Below are positions 33,880 to 44,512 of a stretch of DNA of 64,000 bases, piece after piece. Source of the stretch: Globisporangium splendens (Eukaryota; Oomycota; Peronosporomycetes; Pythiales; Pythiaceae). The stretch is taken from assembly GCA_006386115.1 (NCBI GenBank), contig VFIW01000024.1, positions 457,937 through 521,936 on the forward strand, written 5' to 3'. The notes under the pieces were generated by a model that had not been told where the DNA came from, made no database searches, and saw only the letters and a list, made by a program, of their open reading frames with translations. The translations under genes were made by a program, and so were the position numbers. Within the stretch, counting starts at the first letter, position 1. The number at the start of each line of letters is the position of its first letter.

Positions 33880-35431
33880 ATGCTCGCGCCAATGATGCAA
33901 CGCCACCTGACGCCCGCCGTGCGTTCGCACGCGCTGCTCTCGGCGCGCAAGGCTGCGTTTTCGTCGCAATCGACGGTGCACGTGATGGAAGCGGCCAAGA
34001 TCGCGCTCCACCAAGTGCCGCTCGTCGACATCTCGCCGCTGGTGCACCAGCAAAAGCAGAATGGACATGCGCAAGCGCCTGCGACAGTGCAGCAAAAGAC
34101 CAAGATCCTGGAGGAGATGAAGCGCGCGTGCCTCGACACGGGCTTCTTCACGGTGCCCACCAAGAATGTGCTCTCGAACAACCTCATTGCCAAGGTTTGC
34201 ACCAAGTGCTGATTGCTGTGGGCCACGGAATGGGCCTAACATCGTACTTGACGTATCTATTCGATACTGGTAGGTCTACACGCGTGCAGATGAGTTCATT
34301 GCGCTCCCAGACGCTGTCAAGCAGCAGTACCACAACAAGAAGACGCCCAACTCGCGCGGCTGGACGCCCATGTTCGAAGAGCCATCGGTGAGTCAAACAC
34401 TCACAATGGCCATCTATTTCTATCTTAAAGCCAGCATACATACTGACAATATGTGCGCCTGTAGTACCAACCGGACGTGGTGTCCCACTTGGAGGGCTTT
34501 GACTTGGCGCGCGAGCTTCCCGAGTCGTTCATCCAACCTGGCTCGAGCCTCGGACCAAACGTGTGGCCCCGTGAATTGCCGCACTTTCGCGAGGACGTGT
34601 ACCAACTGTACGAGGAGACGACGGTGGTGTCCCAGGTGCTGTTCCAGTCATTTGCCGAGATGCTCGGGCTCCCAGCCAACACATTCCTGGTACAACTTTT
34701 TCCTGATGCTTGCTTGCTAGCTTGTGTTATTCACAACAAGGGTTCTTCTTCTGGTGATTGTTCTATGACTGTGTTAGAAACATGTGAGTGAGAAAGCCGA
34801 GGCGTTCATGCGCTTGCTAACGTACCCCGAGGTCAAAGCCAAAGTCAAGAACTCGACTGTGGGCATCGCGTCGCATACGGATTTTGAATGCTTTACGATC
34901 ATCCACCAAAATGGTGCGGGTCTGCACCTGAAGAACCGCAACGGCGACTGGGTCGAAGCTCCTGTCCATGAAGACCGGTACGTGACTTGGCATTGATTAA
35001 ATAGTGAAAAGAGTAAATGAGAGTAATGACTGGAGACTTTTATATGTGTCTGCTTCGTTCCTGTAGATTGTTCATTATGGTCGGCGATGTCTTGGAACAC
35101 TGGACGAACGGATTGTTGCAGGCGACCGAGGTGCCTACCAATCCAGTTGCTTATGTGGAGACACCTATGCATGTACAAGGTTTGTCGTAACATTGTTGGT
35201 CGTGTTGTTCCCACGTAGCATCGCGTCGTGAACTCGGAAAAGAAGCGCCAGTCGATTGTGCGGTTCAACGGCGCCGACGGCGACACGATCATCGAGCCAC
35301 TTGCCCCGTTTGTGACGGCAACGCATCCGGCCAAGTACGGACGCACGACCCAACGCGAGCACATCGCCGAGCAGATCCGCATCGCTGAGGAGCAGCTGCA
35401 GGAGACCAAGACCACAAAGGCTCTGGTGTGA
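33880..35431 (+). CDS. 2-oxoglutarate/Fe(II)-dependent oxygenase (isopenicillin-N-synthase-like)
   Basis: Six exons (33880-34194, 34274-34387, 34465-34689, 34778-34977, 35067-35130, 35219-35431) join in frame to 376 residues. The fold is that of the plant-type 2OG dioxygenases: N-terminal substrate domain with VPLVDISPL and CLDTGFFTVP, then the double-stranded beta helix with the metal ligands in SHTDFECFTII (HxD) and ATEHRVVN (distal His), and the 2OG-binding R-x-S in RQSIVRF. The start MLAPMMQRHLTPAVRSHALLSARKA is Arg-rich and could be a mitochondrial targeting sequence. The donor of intron 5 is taken at GAG|GTGCCT because this restores the conserved TEHRVVN junction. The substrate is unknown. 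Confidence 0.88.
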
Positions 35432-35662
35432 AACCATGCAGCAGTCGGTTGTGTCGTGCAAGTATTGCTACGTGTGATACTGAGATTGTGAGTAAGAAAG
35501 AGAGAAGTAAGCACTTGCGACTTGACTTAGGTGCTACAAATTGAACGGTTGAACACAATAGGCAACCGTTTTTCTTGTTCAGGCATCTCGATCTTGGCAT
35601 TTTATTCGCGTGGCATTCAATTGCACAAACTAATCATCGAACAACACGTTAGCATTCATGGC

Positions 35663-36827
35663 TCACTTTCGAAGAGCAGCAAAGTCTTGGAACAGCTGCT
35701 TCGCTTCAGGATCACTTAGTAAATCCTCACGGCTCGGTTTGCGTCCATGTTTCGCTTCAAACGCATTGCGCCAGTCTGTGAGTGTTTGTTCGATGCGTGC
35801 GAGCTTCTCCGTACGCGTTTCACGCACGACCTCGATGGGGATCTCGTCGAGCATGGGCTGACAGAGAACGCTCATGACGTCCTTCTTCTCCACATGGCCA
35901 TCGGCATGCTTCGTCATCTACATGACCCACGAAATAGTAAGTGAATAAGGCTTCCACAGGGACAGTAATCCAAATAGAACCTCACAGCAAGCATACCTTC
36001 ACGAGCTTTTGCTCGACGCCAGCAACACCCAGCGGGATCAAGAGCCCTCCACCCGGTTTCAGGAACTCGAGGTATGCCTCTGCTTCGGCTTTGGTTGCCA
36101 CAGCGACACCGACGTGGATGCAGTCGTATCCATCATGCTCACTGGCCAATGTGCGCATCGAGTCTAATTTGCCATCACTCTCGACGATCTTTGTGCGTTC
36201 GAGCAAGTGCGCGTGGTCTCCATGGAGGCAATTCGCGAGGTTCTGTTTGGCGAAAGTCACCAAATCCGGCACGATATCAACACCAGTGACATGGCCTTGG
36301 GTGCCGACCAGATGCGCCATGATCGCCACCAGGATGCCCGATCCAGACCCAATATCGATCGCTTTCATGCCAGGTTGCAGATGATCGTCAAGGAAGCCGA
36401 GCACCTGCGCATGCTGCTGTGGCGTCGAGATGGTCGCCACGACGCCGATCTTGAGCGGACGGTTCACGTACGCGTCCTTCGTGTTGCGAAATTGCTCGGG
36501 CGTGAACACGCTGCGGTCGACGAGACGCAGTGCATGCTCGAGCCGGGAACCCTTCTGCACGATGTTGGTCTTCACGAGGCTGTCAACGAGCGCATCGTGC
36601 GAGTCGCCGCCGATCTGGTGGCCGATGCTCGTGCTGAAAACAGAGAATGAGAGAGGCATTGCGGTGTCAGTGGCACAATGGAGACATGTCATAGAGAGAG
36701 AGAGAGAGAGAGAGAAGTGCAAAGCGTACCTCACGAGCAGATCTTCGGACACGCCACTGAGGACCGAGAACGAGCGTCTCGCTGCCTGGAAGCGCGTCAA
36801 ACGAGCGAGGCGCGACGCGATCGCCAT
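35663..36827 (-). CDS. PCMT1: Protein-L-isoaspartate O-methyltransferase
   Basis: The enzyme uses S-adenosylmethionine to methylate isoaspartate in damaged proteins as the first repair step. Minus-strand exons 36730-36827, 35997-36633 and 35663-35917 join in frame to 329 residues. Signatures are LVDRSVFTPEQF, IGVVATISTPQQHAQVLGFL, the SAM-binding AIDIGSGSGILVAIMAHL, and GYDCIHVGVA with LKPGGGLLIPLG. The first 25 residues are Arg-rich with no acidic residue (MAIASRLARLTRFQAARRSF), which suggests mitochondrial import. The last 85 residues, encoded by exon 3, extend beyond the usual end of the enzyme (about 227 residues in animals) and look helical and charged; their role is unknown. A GA microsatellite lies in intron 1 (about 36,692-36,715). 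Confidence 0.92.
36692..36715. repeat. GA microsatellite in intron 1 of the isoaspartate methyltransferase gene
   Basis: About 12 uninterrupted GA dinucleotides are present, giving a CT run in the sense of the host gene. Confidence 0.9.
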
Positions 36828-37005
36828 GCTGCTTTTGTTCTGTGGTTGTGTGCAAATACGAGCGATTGGTCAGAATCAGATCTGACACAATGACGAAATA
36901 AGAAACTATGCACCACAAACGCAAACAGACACGGTCTTATATTTATAGAGGTGAATCACTGTACAATGAACCCGTGGGTTTCTATTCCAATCGTTTTGGT
37001 TACAT

Positions 37006-38235
37006 TTACACGATCGGCACTGCCCAAGCGCCATGGGTCTCGATGTTGTAGATGTTGACGCCGCGCTCGGCCAGGAAGAAGCCCTCGTCGCCGAACCCCG
37101 TACCGTCCGAGTTGCGCACGATCCAGTACTTGACGCCGCTGTCGTCCGTGCCCCAGCCCACGAGGCTCACGACGTGGGTCGTGCCTGGGTACTTGGTCGA
37201 GTCGCGCAGGATCGAGCCGCCCTTGTGGTTGCGGTATTCAGGCGTGAGCGAGTACATGCTCACGACGATCGGGCCGCGGTGGTAGATCTCGTTCATGGCC
37301 TCGAGCTGGAACTCCTCCGAGTTGGTCGCGTTCAGCGTGCCGTACTCGGAGATGTAGTACTTTTTCGGATCCTCGACGACGCGGCACTCGCCGCTGAGCA
37401 AACACTGGCGACACTGCGTCGCGGCACAGCTCCCCGAGCTCGTGAACCACGACGGGTGCGACGCGATGTACGGGTTGCACGTCAGGTCGACGATGCCGTT
37501 CTCGTGGATCCACTTGTGCGCGTACCGCGGATCGCCGCCATTGCACGAGCCGAAGGAGCGCATGCCGCAGTCCAAGAGCACTTGCGGCGACAGGATCACC
37601 TCTGGACCGAGTTTCTTGTACTTCCGGTACTTCGCGATGCGGATCCGGTCCGAGAGCGCGCTGACCGTCGCAAACGCCCAGCACGAGCCGCACGCCTTGG
37701 GCGCCATCTGGTTGAGCACACTCGTGGTGAGGCCGATGCCCGTGCCGTTGAAGTCGCGCCAGTCCCAGTGTGCTGGGAGCTCGTCGAGAGACGAGATCTT
37801 TGGCAGCGACGTCAGCAGCAGCTCCGGGTCGGAACCCTTGAGGAACCAATGCGAGTCCTTAGCCTTGGGCGACGAGGCCGCCGCCACCGTCGCATCCTCG
37901 GTCTTCGTGGGGCATACAGCCGCCAAAAAGTCGACTTCCTGGCGCACGGCGTCATGGATCAACGACGCTTGCTGCGGCGTCGCCATCATCGTCACGACAC
38001 TGCGCTGCGAGACCTCGCTGATGAAGATGCCGACGACGACCCAGATGAGCAGCCACCCGAACATGCGCACGCGCGACCGGTCGTCGCGGATCGACTCGCG
38101 CACCGCGGACATCATCGACGCGCTGGTATCATTGTCATTATGCGCATTATGCGCATGGGGCGTATGGTACGCCGCGCTCTGGTCCTTGCGCAGCAGCGGC
38201 AGCTCCGTCGCGCTGGAGCGACCGCCGATGGCCAT
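37006..38235 (-). CDS. Cathepsin Z/X-like papain-family protease with a membrane anchor
   Basis: This intronless gene encodes 409 residues of a C1A cysteine peptidase closest to cathepsin Z. The mature domain starts near LPAHWDWRDFNGTG (about 153). Catalytic residues are Q176 (oxyanion), C185 in KACGSCWAF, a His in TTHVVSLVGWG and an Asn in WIVRNSDG. The Asn is followed by Ser-Asp-Gly instead of the usual Ser-Trp-Gly. There is no N-terminal signal peptide; instead a 57-residue basic, His/Asn-rich tail precedes one hydrophobic helix at about 58-74, which suggests a type II membrane protein with the protease in the lumen or outside. The region between anchor and mature enzyme is short, as in the cathepsin Z propeptide. 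The ATG at 38235 is the first in the open frame. Confidence 0.92.
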   Translation of the reverse strand: MAIGGRSSATELPLLRKDQSAAYHTPHAHNAHNDNDTSASMMSAVRESIRDDRSRVRMFGWLLIWVVVGIFISEVSQRSVVTMMATPQQASLIHDAVRQEVDFLAAVCPTKTEDATVAAASSPKAKDSHWFLKGSDPELLLTSLPKISSLDELPAHWDWRDFNGTGIGLTTSVLNQMAPKACGSCWAFATVSALSDRIRIAKYRKYKKLGPEVILSPQVLLDCGMRSFGSCNGGDPRYAHKWIHENGIVDLTCNPYIASHPSWFTSSGSCAATQCRQCLLSGECRVVEDPKKYYISEYGTLNATNSEEFQLEAMNEIYHRGPIVVSMYSLTPEYRNHKGGSILRDSTKYPGTTHVVSLVGWGTDDSGVKYWIVRNSDGTGFGDEGFFLAERGVNIYNIETHGAWAVPIV

Positions 38236-39906
38236 TGTCTTCACAAAGAGAGAGAGAGAGAGAAGTGAGAGAGAAGTGAGCAAGAAGCCTTGCGCGCCGC
38301 AGAGAACAATGGCGAATGAGCGCGAACGGATCACTGGAAGAATGACAGGGCGTGTATGTGTGTGCATGTGCCCATCTGTGACGCCACCCGGCTGCGCAAT
38401 CGATGATGGGGATCACTTGGAGGAAGAGAGTCTTTCTTCGGTTATCAAACAGCTCATAAACCTCTTTGTAAGACATAAATGGCACTGTACATAAAGTAAT
38501 TTATTTTTGGAATGTAGAGACAATGCATCCAACCTTTGTATATTAGATTAGTGTGTTTTGCGGATATGGTACGTTTTGTGAGAGGAGATGGGGCAACTGG
38601 TGCACACGAACTGAAAAGTGTCAAACAAAAAAAACCTTGGGCACCGAAGCGGTATCAGGGGTGTAGAAGAATAGTTGGGCAGCCAATCAGAGAGCGGTAT
38701 TTGTGCCAGCGAGAGAGCATCGCACGCGCTGATTGGCTACGCAGATGTACCGATGGGTCCCAAAGTGTAACCGCCATCCAGCTTAACTTAAGGGGGAGAG
38801 GAATCGCTCTTATATCCGACATGGGTACTGTTTGTTTCGTCCTCTCAAGTCGATTGCGTTATCATCCGCAGCACCACATCGTCAACATGAACGCAGTTTC
38901 TTATAACAGGTACATACTGTACTACCAACTCAAAACCCTGACACTTCGATTCTTTTCTTTTTTGTCTGGGACTTAGCCCTAGCAACTTGCCCCAAAGAAA
39001 GACTCGGCGAAAAAATGAAACACCTCAACACCGAGTTCAATCTTCATATGTACACATCTCTCGCCGCAAGGACTATTGCGCGCCATTAAGTGCTCGCCCA
39101 ATCTGCAGCTTACCAAGAAGCTGCGTGAACCAATATGGTCTGATTGCCAAAAAAAAGTGACGTAGCTTGCTGGTGTAGAAAAGAGAAACGACAGAAACCC
39201 TCCGGCAAACTTTGCCACTTTCATCGCGAAAACGGATGGACACGCACGCACGCTTGCTACCCAGCGGATAGTCGCGCACACGAGACTCTTGACACCGACA
39301 TCTTGTGGATCAAAGGATTTGGTTTCCTTCGCTGTCGTCCCTGAAGGTGGCACATGGTCATTTTGCCTTTTGGGTAGTGCTTAGCCGTCCGCAGCATGTT
39401 TTCACGAACGGTATCACAGACAGCATGGAGATACTCTGGCTACCAACCGGATTGGTATGCCATGACACACGGAAAGTCGCGTTGTGTAGCCACTCGCCAT
39501 CACAAGCCAGTTTGCCACATCTCACCATTGCCTCGAAGTGGCTCAAGTTAGTTAGCACTGTTCATTTGAAGCACCCGAGTCCCACGTAACGATGCCCCTT
39601 CAACATCACACACCACGCCACACCATGGTGACGTCGCTGGCTGGGTTGCAATGTGCGACAGACGCCTGCAGTTGTGGCAGTTGTTTGAAGAAGTTCTCGA
39701 TCTTTTCTGAGTCACAACCAATGCGCGGCTATTTGGCCATTAAAGGAGCGAAAGGTGGCTCGAAGAAAGGCAGGTGTGGCAGTTGGAGCTCGGCATAGTC
39801 GTCTCTTTGAACTTTGGTTTTGCTGTTCAGTGCTGATTTTACTGCCGGCGGCAGCACACCAGCAGCTTTCTGCTTGAGCAAAGAGAACAAACGAAGGACG
39901 AAGCAT
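38236..39906. other. Divergent intergenic region between the cathepsin gene and the HhH repeat gene
   Basis: A GA-rich microsatellite (about 38,246-38,265) and the core promoter at 38,306 lie near the cathepsin start. The remaining 1.5 kb has only short unconserved open frames. Inverted CCAAT-type sequences occur near 38,680 and 38,740. No gene is recognised. Confidence 0.5.
38306..38321 (-). promoter_or_regulatory. Oomycete 16-nt core promoter in front of the cathepsin gene
   Basis: On the minus strand this reads GCTCATTCGCCATTGT, matching 14 of 16 positions of the oomycete consensus GCTCATTYYNCAWTTT (initiator plus flanking promoter region). It lies about 70-85 bp before the start codon, the usual distance, and probably marks the transcription start. 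Confidence 0.7.
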
Positions 39907-41630
39907 ATGCTACGCGTTAAGAACAACATGAAAGGTCCGAATCCCCCGCGCGTCTCGCAGTTTTTGTCGAAATGCGAGAAGGAAAACATCGAATTGCCGC
40001 AGGTTCATTGTGTGTTGGTATCCCTCGCCACACGCCGTGTTGAGTGCTCTCTCTAACGTTTCCGATCCCGCCTTGCAGAAATCGTACGAAGCGCTTCTGG
40101 AAGCTGGCAATGCGCTCAAGAACTGCGATGGCAAAGAAGAGGTGCCGCACCTAATGCGAAGTCGCTTTTCTCTTTTTGCCCAACTAGGGATCTGACACGC
40201 GTGCGCGTAATTGCGCGCAATGCACAAATGTCTGTTAGGACGCGATCAACGAGCTGAAGAAGAAATTTGGCGTCTCGAACAAGCGCAACCAACCTGAAGA
40301 CGACCAAGGCGATGATGGCGAGTCGGAGGAGATGCCGCATCACAAGCGCATCAAACTGGCTGAAGAAGCGCGCGAGAGACCAGCGGTGTGTCCCGAGAAC
40401 CAAAAGATCGTGGATGCGTTCATCGAGTACGGTGTGAGTCAACTCGAGCAAGGCCACACAGGCAAAGGTGTGTCGCATCTGCGTGCTGCGAACGCGATCC
40501 GCGACTACGACCAAGCGATCAAGTCGGGGGCGGAGGCCAGGCAAGTTGGGTACGTGGGCGACCTCATGGCGAGGCAAGTCGACGAGATCTTGCGGAAGGG
40601 CAAGATCATTGACAACGAACCCGAGTTGAACGCATCCCGTCGCGATTACGACCACAATGCGCCTCAAATTGTGCAGGACCTGCGCAATTCGCCCGCCAAA
40701 GTACCTGCGAACCAGAAGATTGTCAACGCATTGGCTGAGTTCGGCGAGCATGAGCTTCAGTATGGCAACACGGGCAAGGGCGTATCACACTTGCGCGCTG
40801 CCAGATCGATCCAGGGTGCGAAAACAGAGATCAAATCGGGTCAGCAAGCACGCTACGAGGTGGACTTTATTGGCGACGTCATGATCGATAAGATTGATCA
40901 GATTTTGGAGCATGGCAAGGTTGTCCACGACGAAGGCAAGACCTACTCGGGCACGGAGCGCGTGCGCGGCGACCCCGCGCCGATCGTCCAAGATCTGCTC
41001 GATAATCCGGCGAAACGCCCTGAAAACCAGAAGATCGTCGACGCCCTCCGCGATTACGGCGACGTGCATCTGTCGTCGGGCCACCGAGGTAAGGGGATTT
41101 CGCACCTCCGTGCTGCGAAGGAGATCCGCAACTCGGAAGAAGTTATGACGTCGGGGAAGCAGGCGCAGCGGGTCGGGATGGTCGGCCAGCGGATCGCGAA
41201 GAAAGTTGACCAGATCATTCACCAAGGCCACGCCGATAGCGACGAGGACTGTGAGCCTGGCGACGAGGAAGGGTACGACGGAGGAGAAGAGGAAGGGAGC
41301 GGCGATCAGCAGGACTACGGTGAGCGCCACAGTGGTGGCAGCGGCAAGGGCAATACCCCGCCGATCGTGCGCGATGTGCGGAGCTCACCAGCCAAGTGCA
41401 AGGCGAACCAGCCAATTGTCGACGCGCTCGTGGACTACGGTGAGAGCGAGCTGCGCCAGTACGCCCACACAGGGCGTGGTATCACGTACTTGCGCGCTGC
41501 GCGCCAGCTTCGCGACTACAACGAAGAGATCAAGTCGGGTGCGCAAGCCAAGAAGATTGGCATGATCGGCATCAAAGTAGCGACGTTCATCGACCAAGTC
41601 TTGGAAGGGCAGCAGAATGACAGCAAGTAA
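39907..41630 (+). CDS. Protein with four tandem Pol beta 8-kDa-like helix-hairpin-helix domains
   Basis: Exons 39907-40002, 40079-40141 and 40239-41630 join in phase 0 to 516 residues. After a short helical N-terminus there are four repeats of about 75 residues, starting near 107, 211, 316 and 443. Each reads NQKIVDAL, then GKGVSHLRAA, then IKSGxxAxxVGxVG and VDQIL. This is the pattern of the N-terminal 8-kDa DNA-binding/lyase domain of DNA polymerases beta and lambda, including the helix-hairpin-helix loop. Linkers share PxIVxDxxxxPAK. No polymerase palm, fingers or other catalytic domain follows. At the position of the Pol beta Schiff-base lysine (K72) the repeats have Q166, K271, K375 and F503, so only repeats 2 and 3 keep a lysine. 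An acidic Gly-rich linker separates repeats 3 and 4. DNA binding is inferred; biological role unknown. A second in-frame ATG lies at 39928. Confidence 0.82.
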
Positions 41631-42059
41631 GACCGAGGGACGGGCTATTTAGTAGTGTGAATGTGCGTGCGCGTCCCATTGTATGTTTCGATGCATTTTG
41701 CTCGTTATAAGAGCGGCTTTTGCTTTTAAACGAGAATCTACGTGTTTCATTCTTTATGGGTATGTGGCATGTGATTGGACTTATCAGTGTGCATACGGGC
41801 AGGCAATCTCCGGCAGCACACAGTGCAGACTGAAATACGCTAGAAGCAGTGTTTTTCTGACTGAAGATAATGAACCAATGTGTCCACAAGGAAGAGGCTT
41901 TCAAGTAGGGTGTTGCCGTGCTTCGATTTTTCATGTTTTCAGGAGAATTAGTCCGCGTTTGGTCGTGGACAGCAAACCCAAGCAAAAAAGTTTGCACACC
42001 ATGTTTGATTTGTCGCTTGACCAATTTCTCTGCGTCTTCCACTGCGGGACAAACGACTA
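41631..42059. other. Intergenic region, no gene seen
   Basis: This 429-bp interval holds the 3' flanks of the HhH repeat gene and of the LRR relic, which point towards each other. No feature is recognised. Confidence 0.5.
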
Positions 42060-42750
42060 CTACTTACAACCAAGCCACGCTTCGTACTTTGGGTCACACG
42101 GCGCCCCGATGCGCGCTTGAATCTGCTTCTTCCACATCTCAATTGGTAAGACGCTGCTATTGCACGTGATCGGTTCGATCCGCGCGTTGTAACACATCCC
42201 GGTTCGGTTTCCAGGCAGCTCACATTGCCGGTACATGACACCACCGCACTAGAGCACGTTTTCCTCCGTCGCGAAATCGTCTTCGGATTGCAACGCCGTG
42301 TGGACATCCTGGCACACGGTTTTGGAAAATTCGCGAACGCTGCGAGTGTCGCCTTGCTCGGAAGCTTGTCCAAACGATTCGCTGGCAGGCACTGCACGAC
42401 AGGGATCTGCCAGCTTGGATACTCCTCGCAAAGCGGGTTGGTTAAATCACACTCGTTGCCGAGGAATCCACTGCAGCATTTTGTGCCGCGGTAGGACACA
42501 ACGAATGACTTCAGCTTGGTGAGCGGTGCCATGTCTGGCATGCTGTCGATCGCAGACATGACATTGACCATGAGATTTTCCAGCTTCTCGACGCCATCGA
42601 ACGCGAGAAGTTCTTCCAGGGACATCACCACTGCGAGCGTCAAGGAGCGCAGGTTTCGAAGACGTCGAAGCGACGGCAAGCGGTGCAACATGGGGTGGAC
42701 GCCAAAGTGCAGAAACGTCAGCTCTTGCATGTGCTCAAACGACAGACTTT
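42060..42750 (-). pseudogene. Fragment of a Phytophthora-type leucine-rich-repeat gene, decayed
   Basis: From 42,750 down to about 42,340 the minus strand encodes leucine-rich repeats (FLHFGVHPMLHRLPSLRRL, SLTLAVVMSLEELLAF, MPDMAPLTKLKSFVVSYRG) followed by the Cys-rich CCSGFLG segment that ends such domains in an expanded oomycete family. The frame then shifts near 42,330 to one carrying VCQDVHTALQSEDDFATEENVL, which meets an in-frame TAG at 42,249-42,251. The same frame continues with YRQCELPGNRTGMCYNARIEP and ends WLGCK at the expected stop, 42,060-42,062. The 5' part is missing: no start or signal sequence is found upstream of about 42,760. With one frameshift, one nonsense codon and a lost 5' half it is a pseudogene. 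Confidence 0.8.
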
Positions 42751-43754
42751 TTTACAGGTCCAATACGGAACAGACCCATAAATGGCTGTGGACATCCAGC
42801 TGTCAGTGGCACAAGAAAACCTAACCTTTTCCTAACGAAACTTTGTGCTTTTTGGAAATTAATAGTATCCATAAATACATGTCAACCTCAATTTAGTTCT
42901 GTATCCACCGCAACATCAAATATTCTGGTAAATGAATAGGAAAAAAATGAAGTTTCTCTTAAAATCGTTTCGTGGTGTTCTTCAAAATGGTCACATTTGG
43001 GAACAAAAGTGACACAGCACTTGGATTTTGTGTCGTGCTGAAACCAGACCAAAATAAAACTAGCACGGAAAGCATCAATTTACGGCAAGGGCGAGCAAAA
43101 GCGAGCGAGTCCATAATGCGACTTTATATACGGAGTTCATTGTGGGATCAGAACTGTGGAGCAAAGTATGACAGTCATATCACGCATTGTGCTATGACAA
43201 TCAGCAATAGTGCAGTGCTTCAACAACAAAGTTGATTGACAAACGAAGCAGAAATCAGGAGAGGGCACAAAGGACAAAACAGTCACCATTACAAGAGTGT
43301 AGAATGAACGACGAACTTCTGCAGAAGAAATGCTTCGACAACAAAGTAAGAGAAGCACTGCAGGCAAAGCACCAGTGACACAACACAAACGACCAAATCA
43401 TTTCAAAAATCAAAACACGAAACTGATACACACAAAGCTCAGAAACATTTTCAAAACATCCAAAGAAAACATTGATATGGGAGGAACTCGCGAACCAGAA
43501 ATGCGGCGAATATTTCGCCCGAAGCGAAAAAACAATAAAGCCCCCCACATTCTAATTACTTCGGAGCATTTGCTTTTCAGTAAGGTATATTATGTTACGT
43601 CAAAAGCGAAACATATCCGTAAACATCCAAATGTGATAACAATCACCACGGAACTTGGACGAAGACAACCCACACTGAAGTGTTAGCGCACAGGACGACT
43701 GCATAAACGATGTCGGAAGCGGTTGGGAGGTATAGCAGAGGTCAGTCGTGGTCG
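42751..43754. other. AT-richer gene-free interval
   Basis: About 1 kb with visibly lower GC than its surroundings and only short unconserved open frames. It separates the gene-dense part of the window from the tRNA/LINE array. Confidence 0.55.
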
Positions 43755-44271
43755 AACACATCCATTCCCACTGAAACACGCGCACGGCATCCCAAGCCTT
43801 GCGCAGCACGCCCACATGTCCCACTGGACTTTCTTTACTTAGAATCAGACCACTCGACCCCGACCGTGTGTCGAATCGGCGAACACACCCCTGGGACCAA
43901 GCAGGCGCTCGTATAAGTTGCGCGGACCCTAGGTGCATCCTCCTGTCAGCCGCGCGCCAACACAACCACGAACGAAGCCTTACCCGAACACAAGGCACGA
44001 CGGTTCGCCGCCGCCCGCCACGGCAGAGATGCGATGTAGCTGCAAGACAGAGGGACTCGTGTGTGCTGTGTGTGTGCTGTGTGGAAATAGAAGAGCAGAG
44101 GAGGTTGCGCGTGTGTGATCTGTCGATGGACGTCGCGGAGTGGAGAGTTCTTGTTTGTTTTTTTTGAAGGGCTTGTGGTGTGGTGCGGGACTTGCTGTGT
44201 GGGTGGTAGGCAGGCAGGCAGAGAGGCAGAGAGGCAGAGAGAGAGGGGAAGCAGTGTGTAGTGTCGGCGGG

Positions 44272-44276
44272 AAAAA
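44272..44276 (-). terminator. Pol III terminator downstream of tRNA-His, unit A
   Basis: Five T residues on the tRNA sense strand lie 8 nt after the tRNA-His 3' end. There is none between tRNA-Ala and tRNA-His, so it would end a joint transcript. Equivalent runs are at 62648-62652 and 63474-63478; unit B has none. Confidence 0.7.
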
Positions 44277-44283
44277 GAAAGAA

Positions 44284-44355
44284 TGCGTATGCCCGGATTC
44301 GAACCGGGGATATAACAGCCACAATGTGAGGTACTGACCACTATACTACATACGC
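44284..44355 (-). tRNA. tRNA-His (GTG), unit A
   Basis: The 72-nt gene folds with acceptor stem GCGTATG/CATACGC, discriminator A, D arm TAGTATAGTGG and anticodon loop TTGTGGC (anticodon GTG). The T arm CCGGTTCGAATCCGG is perfect. Compared with units C and D it has a change at 44,314 that leaves one mismatch in the anticodon stem. Confidence 0.9.
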
Positions 44356-44356
44356 C

Positions 44357-44429
44357 TGGAGAAGCTGGGTATCGATCCCAGTACCTCTCGCATGCTAAGC
44401 GAGCGCTCTACCATTTGAGCTACATCCCC
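44357..44429 (-). tRNA. tRNA-Ala (AGC), unit A
   Basis: The 73-nt gene has acceptor stem GGGGATG/CTTCTCC with the G3:U70 pair that identifies alanine tRNAs, A box TAGCTCAAATGG, anticodon loop TTAGCAT (anticodon AGC) and T arm CTGGGATCGATACCCAG. One T:T mismatch occurs at position 6:67. It lies one base upstream of tRNA-His on the same strand and directly abuts the LINE at 44,431. Confidence 0.92.
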
Positions 44430-44430
44430 A
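44416..44430. repeat. Left copy of the 15-bp target-site duplication
   Basis: The sequence TGAGCTACATCCCCA is the 5' end of tRNA-Ala plus one flanking base. It recurs at 62,018-62,032 behind the composite insertion, and in changed form at 53,318-53,332 (one base different). Confidence 0.75.
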
Positions 44431-44512
44431 CTTCTCAATTTGCCGGCTACCCCTCAAGTTGAATCCAAGAACTCCCTCCAAGCTCTCAAGCCTTCTCAGC
44501 CTCAAGTTTCCC

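Larger units (their letters stand above)
43755..44430. repeat. tRNA array unit A (left edge of the array)
   Basis: This is the first copy of the unit repeated at 62,033-63,632. It starts near 43,755 (match to CGAAACACGCGCACGGC in later units), carries a purine-rich GA/GGCAGA tract near 44,205-44,255, and ends with tRNA-His and tRNA-Ala on the minus strand. It lacks the first 150 bp or so of the full unit. The non-tRNA part contains no gene that I recognise. Confidence 0.8.

Noticed and set aside
37033..38268. Plus-strand open frame of 411 codons opposite the cathepsin gene
   Set aside because: Arg/Val/Ala-rich shadow; catalytic motifs, length and promoter all support the minus-strand gene.
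43755..44270. Additional small nuclear RNA or 5S rRNA gene in the non-tRNA part of the array units
   Set aside because: I looked for 5S and U1, U2, U4, U5 and U6 signature sequences on both strands and found none.
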